Shown piece by piece: positions 9,638 to 22,000 of a DNA stretch of 64,000 nt (within the stretch, counting starts at the first letter, position 1; every line of letters begins with the position of its first letter). A program made the translations under genes and the position numbers. The stretch is from Larus michahellis. Its lineage: Eukaryota > Chordata > Aves > Charadriiformes > Laridae. The stretch spans positions 3,167,001 through 3,231,000 of the forward strand of contig NC_133907.1 of the NCBI RefSeq assembly GCF_964199755.1, read 5' to 3'. The notes beneath the pieces are model-generated. The model did not search any database, was not told the origin of the DNA, and worked only from the letters and a program-made list of their open reading frames with translations.

Positions 9638-12600
9638 CTATGACTGATTAGTGGAAGATGAAGCTTCTGTTTCTGTTGGCTTCTGAGTCTCCTTCGGTGT
9701 TTCTGGCTTCATCTCTTTACCAGTTTCCCTACTCTTGCTCCGATCTTTGCGATCTTTTCCTCTCTCTCTTTCACGATCTCGATCTCTCTCTCGATCTCTT
9801 TCTTTTTCCCTGCTTCGATCCCGGTCCCTGTCTTTCTCTCGGTCACGATCTCTGTCTCTGCTTCTCGATCGCTCTCTATCACGTCTTCTGTAGGATTCTC
9901 TCTCTCTGGTTCTTGCTCTGTCTCGGTCTCTGTTTCTTTCCCATTCTTTACCCCGGTCTGAATCCTTCTCTCTATCTTTGTTTTGGTTTCTGTCTCTGTT
10001 TTTATCCCATTCCTTGTCTCTGTGTCTCTCCCAGTCCCTGTCTCTGTTCCAGTTTCTGCCACGGTCTCTTTCCCAAGGTCTGCCGTGTTCTCGATCCCTT
10101 CGTCTTTCTTCAAAGGGTCTCCCTTGTCGATTATCTCCTTGCTGAGGCTCTGGCTGATCTAAAGCCTTGTCTTTATTTCCTCCCTCATATCTCTCTCTCT
10201 GTCTCCCTTCAAATGTCTGGCCTCTAAATTCAGGATTTTTGCCTTCTCGGAAGTCAGATGCTGACCACTGTCCTTCCGACTCAGGTCCCTGTCCAGAAAT
10301 ATTGGAAAGAGATGCAGACGGTCCAGCTTCCTCCCACATCTCTTTTCTGTGGGATGGTGGATGGCTTGGAAGGTCCAGGAGCGGTCTTGGCGTTGGCTTC
10401 ATACCTTGTGGTGACTGACCTTGGAAATGAAATCTAGAAGGGGGAGGTTCATTTTCTTCTGGAAACAGGGCAGGTGTGGCTCCTCTTGGTCCTCCAAACT
10501 GAAGCGGTGCTGGACCTCTCTGGTTGGCAAATCTGGGTGGTGGACTCCCTCTCCGTTCTTCAAATGGCTGTGGCAAAAGTCCTCTTGGACCAGGTATATG
10601 ATTTGGAGCTGGACCTCTCTGCCCTTCAAATTGATTTGGGTGAGGCCCTCTTGGTCCCCCAAAATGACTTGGGGCTGGACCTCTTGGCCCTCCAAACTGA
10701 GGGCCTCCTCTCTGTCCTTTAAACTGAGCTGGTGGGGGCCGTCTTTGGCCTCCAAAAGGAAAAGGCGAAGGTCCTCTGTTTCCCATAAACTGAGGTGGAT
10801 CTGGTCCTTCAAACTGTCCTGAAGGCCGAATCATTTCATTATATTGGGAATCTGAGAATTCCCTTTGTTCCATGTGAGGTTCCCTACGATCTTCAAACTG
10901 AGATGGTGACATTCCTCTTGGAACACCATGATAAGATGGGGCAGGGCCCCTATTATCACCGAAAAGAGATGGTGGTCCATGCTGTGTAGAAAATAAGGAA
11001 GGAATGGGACCCTTTTGACCTCCAAATCTTCCAGACGGAGGTCCTCTTTGCCCATCGTTATTTGGAGAATCGTGCTCTTCGGAGAACTGTGGTGCCGGTC
11101 CTCTAAAATTAGGTCCATGAGGTCCTCCCGGTGCATTGAGCATCAGTGGTGGTGGAGGCCCTCCTTTCTGCCCAGACAAAGAAAATGGAGGTCCAGCTCG
11201 GTTTTCTTCAAAGTGCTGTAAGGAAGGTCCACCCTCACCCTGAACTGATGGAGATTCAGTTTGTTCTACAAATTGATGAGACTGAGGATTTCTTTGTTCA
11301 TCGTACTGCACTGATGAAAGACCCCTCTCTGGTTCAAAGTGACCAGCTGCCTTTTCCTGAGAAGTAAACATCGTATTTGAAAAAGAATCCCTTCCCATTA
11401 CTTCGTTTGACTCATTTGACCACGATTGCAAAGACTGATTGTCACTTGGTGTGCAGAAATTAGGCTGAAAAGATGTACTTGGAGGTGTTGGAAGCAGCAC
11501 TTTACGTAAAGGCTTGGATGCAGAAGGTTCTCCAGAAGCTGTTTGATTCATGTTTTCCAAACAAACTTGAAGAGTGTTTTCAAATTTGCTATTAGATGTC
11601 TCTTTCTGGGACACTGTAGAAGCCTTTTCACTTGAAACCCAATTATCACCACTAAACCCAGGCTGAGTAGCAGAAATTAAAGTCTTATCTTCCTTACCAA
11701 GTGAAGTCTGCAAAGCATTTGGAAAACTTGCTGGAGCCATTTCTCCTGTGGGTATCTCATTCTGTACCACCTGCGGCTTTATTCGAGAATCAACATTGTC
11801 ATTAGTCTCTGTTGCCATTCTTCTGGCTTGTCGAGGATCTCTGTTCTGCCTCGGGTCACAGCCCTGGTTTAAAACTTGTGCTTGCTGATTTAAAGATGAA
11901 GCCAAATCTACTTTTTGTGTAGCTTGCTGGTCCTGATGGAATAATTCAGTCTTTATTAGGGAAGATTTTGGCGGTGGTGACATTAAAGCATCAGACACTG
12001 AAAAATGAGCCATTGAAACACCAACAGCTGCTCTTTGTTGTCTGAGGGCTTCTTCTTGTTCCTCCAATTGTCTTTTCTGTTCTTCTATTTGTTTGTTTAA
12101 TTCTTCCAACATTTTTTGCTGTTCTACCAAGGATGAGGATGCAGACAAATCAGGCACGTACGAAGCAGATGTTTCCGAAGAATTGCTTTTAGTGTCTGTA
12201 TACATTTTGTTAGGTAAATCATCAACAGTAACTTTTGCTTCTTCCAAGATAGTTTCATCTTCTGGATCGTAGGCCTCATCCTCTAGTTCTGCTGCATTAG
12301 ATGGCTTTTCCATGTTATATCGCTTTTCACTTTCACCAGTCTGCATTTCAAAAGCTTTCTCTGGACCATATTCTTCTTCAGGATCATACGGTCTGTCATC
12401 CTCCTCCTCTTCTATAGCTCTGTCTTTCGACATCTGTCCAAACTGTTGCACAATGGGATCTAACAGAGGAACAGCTGACATTCCTCCATCAACAGTGGCT
12501 TGACCTTCCTGATTTGAAGACTGGACAGTTTCAGAATCCTTAGCAAGAGGCTCAAACGTTTTCTTTTTTCCAAAAAGTGTCTGCAGGATGTGCTCGAGAG

Positions 12601-13017
12601 GCGTGGCAGTTTTTGAGGATGAAGAATGGGTAGCAGTAACACTTGCAGGAGCAGCGGTTGAAATTGGTGGGGTTACAGTAGTTGTGGTTCCACTTTTAAT
12701 CGAGGAGAGTATTTTCAATACTGAAGGTGTAACCGCTGAGGCGTCTGGAACGGGAAGTGGAGGTGGAGGCGGAGGAGATCCAGGTGGTGTTGTACTTATG
12801 GTTGAATCTCCTGAATAAAGTGTGTATTTCGGAGTTTTCTTCTCTTGCGAAGCAGCCAGCGGCCCTTTAGAGAACAGCGATGTTTCCGTTTCCTCATGTG
12901 TTTGAATTCTGCTTCGCTTTTCCTCTATCTTTTCTGTTTCAATGCCAGTGGCAAGACGCTTCCCCTTCTGACAGATAACCAATCCGAGAATTAGATTTGG
13001 CCGAGAAGACTCAAGAC
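9638..13017 (-). CDS. DIDO1: DIDO1 last coding exon (DIDO3-specific C-terminus)
   Basis: Residues 1369-2494 in one 3380-base exon. It starts LESSRPNLILGLVICQK, closing SPOC. Next come a proline run (about 1446-1460), TPLEHILQTLFGKKK, two YDPE acidic motifs, and a coiled coil beginning SLVEQQKMLEELNKQIEEQK. About 15 degenerate copies of a GPRGPxPxxFxGQ unit follow (DNA about 10410-11200), then an Arg-Asp/Arg-Glu tail (DNA about 9725-10110). Such tails resemble splicing-factor RS/RE domains and suggest RNA or condensate association; that is inference. Stop codon at 9640-9638. Confidence 0.95.
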
Positions 13018-16000
13018 CTGAAAAGGGAACACAAAAATTGTATATGTAAAAAACTGATTTTTAATTATGCTTTCAGCAGAAACTTAATTATTTTAGATAC
13101 TGGCAGCTACAAAAGTCATAAAGATAACAGTTTTTCTAAATTCCATTAGATGACCTACTGGCAATTTTCATTAGTCCGTAAGTGTACGCATCTGTATTTC
13201 TTTACTCTTTATATATATATTTGTATATAAGAAAAGAAATGTTTTAATTCATTCCTTGACAAAGATGGCAGCAACAGATATGATTATTAAAAAGTGTCTT
13301 TGCAAATGTTCAAAACCGAAGAACTATTTTATATTGTTGTGTTGTTACATAGGTTTTGTTGATGTTCAACCACCCCTACCTCTCCCCCTGAAAAGTCATA
13401 TATTTACTTTTAAATGGTTTGCAAATATGTTGTATACACACAGATACTGAAAAGTGAGAAAACCTGGGCTGAACTTTGTAACTATCTTTCTCTTATAATC
13501 TACATTGACATTTACACCAGTCTATAATATTTTGTCTAGCTCTGAGTTAAACAAACAGCCGTAATTGCTAAGACGATAACCTCAAACCAACTGTGTTTGG
13601 AAACAGTATTAAAACTTTTAACCCACTCCCTGTGTGTTTGGTTTTCTCCCAGCTAGATATTGTTTTAAACCAGGATGGAAGCAGCCAAAGTGGTAACTCC
13701 AGAGGCAGAGGCGAGTGAAGCCGATGGGGGTTTGCTGTGCAGGAGAAGGGGCCCTGGCTGCGCTGGTTTTCTTGGCGAGGACATTGTCACCGGGGATGAG
13801 CCTGGGATGCAGAGGGCAAGGGGACCTGAAACCCTCTGCCGCAGCACCCAGGGTGATGCTGCAAGGCCTTTCTGCAAGTAAAAATCGCTGCGAGCAGAAT
13901 TACTCCTTTGTGAAAGCTTCAGACTTGAATCCTTGGAGAAGTATATCCAAAAACGATGGGAAAGCTTCTGATAAAAAGGAAAAATGCAAAGGTCTGTAGG
14001 TCTGTTTCATGTTATTGTAGTTCTTTCTTTTACAGGCACAGTTCCCACTGGCTCTTGTGGAAAATAAACACGTCCAGATTGAAGGACAGGGAATAAATTC
14101 TTTAACACAGAGCTGGTGGCAAATGGAGAAAATCTGTACAGAGAGAGGCTATTTAACGTCTGGATTTAACGACTTTTAAAGGGTCTGTCTTTCCCCAATA
14201 TGTGCCATTAGATACGACCTGCATCCAGCTAGGGAGCAGGAATACAGAAACACAAAACAATCTGTAAAGTAACAGGTAACATTCACTGTGGTTAAATGGC
14301 AAGGCGAGGACGCTGACCTACGTTCGTTGTTCCTTCTATTCATGATCCTCTAAGTTCTGCATATATATGTTCCTTGTTCTTATTAAACCAAACCAACTGC
14401 TCGTTAAGGAACAATTTTTAAATATCTAATTATTAGCACCAAAAACTTTTTGACACCAATAAAAACCCCCCAGCCCCACAGATGCAAATCCATTCCATTA
14501 GCGAACGACATTCACAGATACATCACTTTGCTGAAACAACTGAATTCGAAGGAGTTCTAAGGGGACTCTTAAATTTACCATCTAATGAGAAAACCACATC
14601 ATCTGTTTTCCTGAGTCTATGTTCACATTTAATAAATTTCACCTTTTCTAAGTGCTTTTGGTTGCTAACTTCACACTGAGAAATTAGAGAGTTTTGTATA
14701 TTTTTAGGTTAAATGTGAAGTTTTGTCCATGAGAAGATCCATCGCTCTTTCAGCTTAAGCTAAATTCAGTCAGAACCTACATAAGCACAAGATGAAAAAC
14801 GTGAATTGATGCCAAGGGCTAGCCCAAGCATTAGAACCAATTAAGTCAAGATTTCTATTTGCAGTTTGCTAAATAACACACTTTATGTTTTAAACTTAGT
14901 ATTTCTCTTCAATACTTGCTATATATTTCATTAAGAAGTAACTTTTGTTCACAGAATGACCCCCCGCAAATCATCGGCGTTTCCACTTCTTACGCTCAAA
15001 TCTTATCCCACGTAAACCTTATTTTCTACATAATGGGCTACAGATAATAAGACAAAGATGGTAATTTTTCAAATAAAATAAGTTAACGGCGAAGTTTTAT
15101 GAGATCTCTTGACAACTCAGGGAAAACAAACCCCCCTCAAAATTTCTGTGTTCTTCTGATTGTAACTGGTAATAGTACAGTGGAACAGTTTTAATCACTT
15201 ACTGAAGAAACCAGCAAAGTCTGGTTACTCCCAGGAAAGAATCTTTTTAAAAAAAGACCAGAGAAAATGATAATGAAAATTTGAGGGCGATCTAAAGTAT
15301 TTGCTTGAGATTTCCTATCAGGAATGGCTCTCATTATAAATATGTTGAGAAACAAGAATAATGAAATCTGCGTCAAGGGTTTTGGATCCCAGTTATTCTG
15401 TAGAATACATTCTAGATCCAAAACAGAATTCCTAGTATTTCACAGTTCAGTGGTCAAGTTTTACATGGTTCTGTGGTTAAGAGGGTATTGGACATGCTGT
15501 TTTAAATAATCTTTTTTTTTTTTTTCATTTTGTAATACATATTATTTCCTATTTGTACACCTAAAATTCACTGCCAAAAAGGTTTTTTCCTCCAGGTACA
15601 AGATTTCAGTGTTAGTAAGTGTTGCCAATTTTCACTTTCTTCTTATTTAGAAAAAAAAAAATATAAAAATCATAATTAAGAAAATTAACCATCTATATCA
15701 ACAAAACTAAAATTTGCTAATAATTCAGTACATGCACAAATTTGCAGGACAGGAACTAAACAAATAATTCTTTTCAGTGAATCTAAGATTATTCAGAAAG
15801 GACCACATGACTTCACCAAACACTCAGTTGCACCCACAGCCTAAAAGCAATTCTAGCAGTTCTGTTCACAACAAGTCACTACCTTGAATGAAATTATATT
15901 AATATATAAGATCAAGGCATAGTTCAAAAGTAAGACAACTTAACTAGGAAAAAACTATTCACAATTTACAGTCAGAATAGACTCATTTGTTAGAAATGGT

Positions 16001-19000
16001 TCACTGTGTGTGAATTTGCTTTATATTTTTTATCGGTATAGGAATAATGACTCCGCGTTTGGTCGGTGCTGACCAGTGCAGAGTCTCTCACCAACTGGTG
16101 GTCAGCCGAAATCTCCTCATAGGCATTTGCTGGTTGTCTGCCGTTAAAAGTTTTTGGTTATCTGATTTTATGTAGAGACTTGTGATTTACGCAATTAGCC
16201 ACAATGAATCTCAACCACTGAATAACTGAAATGAACGGGTTTCACGAATCCATCAGACAGGATCGCTAATAAACAGCAGTTACTGAAAAATCAGTTTTGA
16301 ATGCCTGTAGAAAACAGAGATCAAATTTGCTAATTAAAATGGGGTAAAATTTTAATACACTTTCAAGACAATAAGTTCCAGTAGTAAGTTATTAACGTTG
16401 GTTATATCTGTTTAGAGTTTAGTCACCATGTAATAAATCCATTAAAATTTTACATTTTGATACTGTAATTTTACACAAATTAAATTGGAGTGATGCCTAA
16501 CCTGCCTCCTACATTCACTCAGTTCAAAGCGATCAAACACTAAATGCCTCTTTTGAGTGGAAACCTCGAGCTGGACCAGCATCAAGGGTCAGTCCCATTC
16601 CATTTCAATATCCACAAATAAATAGGATAAGTGCCTAATTTTAGGTAATAACGCAAACGTTGGCTGCAGTCTCCCAGCATTGCTCAGTGACTGCCTTTCA
16701 CAAGCAAGCGTTTTAAGAGTGCTGCAGGCTGTGTCAGCAGCTAAATTATTTATAAAATAGTTATTATCCTATTATGTATTTGAAGTCCATGTGCTGGTTT
16801 TATGGAGTTACATCCTGTAACTACAGCCATTAAACCAAGGCATGCTAAATATTAGCATTGGATGAATATTTGTATTTCTTAAATACATTTCTACCTTAAA
16901 TCAGTTTTATCATATTTATGCATATAATGGCCACATCATTCCCTGTCATCACCTGCTGGTAAGAAGCTACCCAAAATTAATGTACATTGATGACAAACCC
17001 ACGGGAACGGACTAAGCATACCCATGGTATACATTTTTAAACTGCAGAGACCAATACAAGATATTCTTTAAATTTTATCACCGCTATTTAAATATTTGTC
17101 CCAATTAATCATGAGAGCAACTGACAACTATCAGCAAATCTGTGCCCCCTTATCTCAGGGCTACAGCTCACTTCCAGCATTGTAACACCACTGCACATCA
17201 AGGTTCGCTTGCGAATGGAACTGGCTGGCACCAAAAATCAGGTTTATAATGCTGTGTTCTTCTACCACTGCTGCCTCTCATCACGGTCTCTGCTGAGACA
17301 AAGACACCTCGCTCCATTCGGAACACAGTTTGTTCCATTTGTTGCAATTTTTGGGAGGATTCTAAACAGCATGAGGAGATTTCATGCCTTCATACTTTAA
17401 GAAAAAAACATACTTCCTATTGCAAACTATCAAAAGAGATCTATCAACATTTGTGGAATCCTTTGCTGATATATGTCTGTTTTATTAAAATTAATTTAAC
17501 TACCTAAGACGCTTGTTATGTTCCCAACATTGCCATTAAATCCCTCAATAAATCACTTTCTATTGGCAATTAAGTATGGTTATACTATTTTTTATGAAGT
17601 GCTTTGAGGTCTACAGATGAAAGTGCTAAATAACTTAAAAACGTGTATGTGAAAGAGAAGTAAATTCACACACAGTAAACCACTGCACAAAGACAATGCA
17701 GAAGAGCCGGGCGATACAGAAAATCTGGTAAGAAATGTCTGAGATTAGTATAAATACGAATAACCTTCCATCTTCCGTTGTTTTTAAATCACCCATGTCA
17801 AAGGTTTTTTTGTAGATCTTCTAGGTACTAGTGCAGTTGAGAAGTCCTCAGTTGTGTTCCAAATCCAGTCCATCAGAAACCAGGAGGAATTCACAATCCA
17901 TACGTGCCTGATGGAACTGGCTGATACACCTGGAATATCTTCTAGCTAGGATTTCTGGAGTGGCAGGGTTTGTTGTCCTCTCCCTCCTCCCACCTCCACT
18001 CATTCTTATCAAATCACCTGAAGCTCTCTAGAGCATAAAGCTTTTGGAGCCCTTACTAAACTCTATTTGAAGGTACACGATTAAATTTAAGGAGACAATG
18101 ACCACTTTCCATAAAATATTTTTATTGATTGTGAAAGAAAGAAAAAAGCAGCAAATTCCATCAGATGTCATTAAAAAGTATGGATTACACGTCTGTTACG
18201 CTGCGGTTTTAATACATACACAAACCCAGACAAACAGCTTACCTGATTTTTTTGCCACCCCGTACTGGATCTGGTTTTAAAACACGAACACAACTTAGCA
18301 CAACTATGAGGTAAAGGCTGCTACAGAAGTTTCCAAGAAGAGTGAACTGATGGCAGAGGTCGGGTGGAAGTGGCTCTTCTATGAAGCTGACATCATATGG
18401 CCTCTCTGCCTTTGGAACCTTGTTTCTATTGCTATCCTGTAACCCCTTTGCCTACAAATATGTATTTCAATTTGCCTCCATGAACACCTCCTGTAAATGA
18501 CGCCTATATTTCTTCTGAGCAATTCCCTCCAGTTTTGAAAAACTTTTGCAATTTAAACTCCAAATTACAAATTTCTCTACTAATACTCAGCAGAGTTTGT
18601 CTATGTTTGCCAACCCTCCAATCTAACGAAACCTATAATGGAAAAGTTGAAGTGTAAAAAGGAAAGCTGGGATTTCCACAGGACCGCAAGCAGGCACCTC
18701 ACAGAGACTATGTGATTGATTTAGATAGCAATAATCCCTCCATTTTAGCTATGGCCTAAGAACAATGACCCGTGCACTGTTCGAGGATGGCTAAGACAGA
18801 CTTGGGGTGTATGAGCAAAATCTCGTCCGAGGATGCAGAGCAAGTGCCTTTTGTAATCTCAGGGAGGAAGGAAGAGCATTTAACTAACAATGTTAGGAGT
18901 TGTTGTAGAAGCCATATGCCATTAACACATAAAAACCTGTCCCAGACACTGTTGCTCCTGCCTATGAACTCCGAGAATGCTTTATTGAGTTTAGTCCTAA

Positions 19001-22000
19001 ACTGGTATTTGAGGCGTAGAGGACAGTCAGCGTCTCAGAAAGGTTTCATACCTACCGTTTGATATTTTCAGACCATTGCTATGGCAATGAAGTATTGCCT
19101 GCATTGTAACCTGTAGTTCTTCAGCTTCTCAAACTGTTACTTTATATAAAATCCCAGATACTTATTTGGAAACTAAGCATATGCACCTCCTCCATCCTCA
19201 GATGAAGATGACTTCAAATTTTGCAATAGAAGGGTGTTTCATGGTTGTATTCATGCTCAGTTCTTCTATCACCATGTTCAATTCACAAACATGGAGAAAA
19301 CTCAAGCCAAACATTACCACTGGTGATTTTATCTAAAAATCGAAGACTGTAATACATCCTGCCTATACCAACTACTGGCTGGCACCTGCCAACCCTAAGG
19401 AATGTGGATCTTCTTCCCCCGGAACAAACCTGTTCTCAGAAGTCAGTGATTTGGCTCAAGTTTGCACCACCTAGAACACATTTCCAACACCTTGTGCACC
19501 ATATTGCAGGCCCAGATTAATACTTGGCATGAGACAATGACAATTTAGAGAAAGCACTATGAATATTACCTTCGTCTTCAAGGATTTCTTGACTCCTCTG
19601 TAGGCTAAGTTTCCTGCTTGGTTTAAGCGATGGTGAGTGGCTTGCAAGGGCCCAGGTTTTGTGGATTTATGGGTCGCTGAAGATGGGGGCAGGGGGGTGG
19701 CTGTTGCCCTTTTTTCAATATAGTGGCTGTTCCACCTACCCAATTTAACAGGTAAACCTCATCCTCCTAATAGCATATAAGCATCTTGTTGGAAAGGCTA
19801 TGTAAATTTCAGACAATTTTCTCTTGAAAAGAGTTGGATTTCCAATTTTTCCCTATTTACATACTTTAAAATTGATTTTATATAAAAAAAATTTAATAAT
19901 GATTACATTAAACATTCAACAACAACTTGTCTCTGATTGACCTTTTGTTTTGTGATTTTACCTAGTATTTAACCTCCCCTCTTTTGTGCTTACCTGGTCC
20001 CTCAAAGGGCAAGAGTTTGGAAGGAATTGGGTCCTTAGAACTCAGGGGGATCAGGTAGAGATCCTTGACATGTCTGTTGTTATTAGCTACAACACCAAAA
20101 CGACCACGACTGCTAAAATAGGAGTAGAGAGAGATATAGGCAACTTCTTCTTCTTCTGTTGCAGGATGGAAACGAATCAAACACAATTCCTGAAATACAA
20201 AAGCAAAGTGGAAAAATTCAACCTGCAACACACCAGCAAATCAAATGGTAAAGGGCAAATTCCAGGGGTAAAAATAAATTGTACATTTATCACTTTAACT
20301 AGGTTTTCAAGGCAATACTCTAGCTTTAAGAGAGAACTGCTTTTCAATTGGTAATATTAAAACAGAATCAGGTCTGTTGTTTTCAGAAATACAAATTACT
20401 TGTGTATCTAACATCAAACTAAACATCTTGAAGCTCAAATTAATATGAAATGGAAAAGTCTTAGTTCCATAATTTTATCTCTATACTATGCATAATTTTT
20501 TCATTTCTGAAGTGTTTTTAATAGTAAAATCTATTACATACCCTTAATGATAAGTTCCTTTAAAATTTGAATTTCCATCTTCAATACTGAATAAATATTT
20601 ATATTCAATCATTAAAAATGCATTAATGGTATGAAGATTTAACTACTATGCAGCAGAGAGAGATCAAGAGGATCTGCAGCTCAATAAACACATTTCTTCG
20701 ATAAATCAAAAATTTCAAAGGAGTAAGTGGTGTCAGAAGTTTTCCAGGTGTGACCTACGTCAGCATTTGCTGTTTATTAATTTATATTATAAAAAGTTGT
20801 CATTTTATATTGCTGTATTTTTCTTCTGGGTTTTGCAAAGGATTTTAAGTGTATACCTTAGAAAGCGAAGATTTGAGTTTGCCAACATAATCCCAGACTG
20901 TCTTCGGTGAGATCCTCCCACCAATATGAATTGTATCTGGTAAATCCTAAACAAGAAGTATTACACGGTAGTATGAGAAAAACCAAGAGAGACTAACGAA
21001 TAAAAGCAGTGCAGGTTGCCCCATCCCAGCAGCCTAGTGGATAATGCACTATTATATTTCAGTAAACTTTTATACATAGTTTTCTAATTTCAGACAGGCT
21101 ATTTCTAGATTTCCGGGTGTTTAATTATGGCACGTTACCATAAGGCTAACAGTAAATACGAGAGAGAAAAGGCACTCCCGAACAAGGATGGCAGCAGAAT
21201 GTCTAATAATTCTGTACGCTCATTATTGACTTTGTTTTTATAGGGAAGCTGCTATCTGAAATACAGATTTTCTCCACACTTTCGGTTTCTCAGGAAATGC
21301 TGCACTCGTGACTCCAAGTCACATGAATTCTAGCGAGCTTCCTGTGTTAAGGACAGTGAAATCCATTTTAGCAAAAGCAATACCAAAAAGAACCACCAGC
21401 CCTGCTAATAAAAGTCCTAAACCACACATTTGTGTTTGAAACTTCCTAACAATCACATAAAATGCTTATTCATTTTAGCATAAACCTTTATACTATCTCA
21501 TTATCTGAGCGTACACCCTCCCAGAATATCATCCAACTGTTTTTATTTGAAAATTAGTAAAAAGGATGATATTTTCAATAAATGACCAAACTTTTGTAAC
21601 AGATCACACCAGTGACCCATCTAATTTGAGAACAGAACAAGACATCTGCTTTAAAATACTGGCTCTAAAACTTCAAAAAAATGAAGTTGAAATAAAGGTA
21701 TGTTAGATCCATGTTAGAGCCTAACTTATGTATAAACTAGTTTAACGAGAGGAGAATTCTTCACAAATTTGTGAGGAATTTTTAGAAGGTGCTTTTTTTT
21801 GTTGTTTTCTTGAGCTACTTTTCCTATTACTAAAGGGATGCCATCACCACTACTACAGTTTCAATATATCTATATATAAATATATATAGAGATATATATA
21901 CAGCGACCCCAGCCTTTCTAGCAACAGGAACTGCAGCACAGATTGATTCTAAACACACGAAAATGTCAGTTCTAACCTCACTAAGATAATCAAAGCACCC

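Noticed and set aside
9709-10113. 134-codon minus-strand frame of alternating Lys/Glu/Thr
   Set aside because: A shifted frame of the same low-complexity coding tail; no start or family support.
9658-10227. 189-codon + strand open frame rich in Leu, Ser, Phe and Cys
   Set aside because: It is the exact antisense of the Arg-Asp/Glu tail of DIDO1; the low-complexity codon pattern removes stops from the opposite strand.
10399-10822. Overlapping 130-140 codon frames on both strands
   Set aside because: Other frames of the DIDO1 Gly/Pro/Arg repeat; periodic DNA keeps them open.
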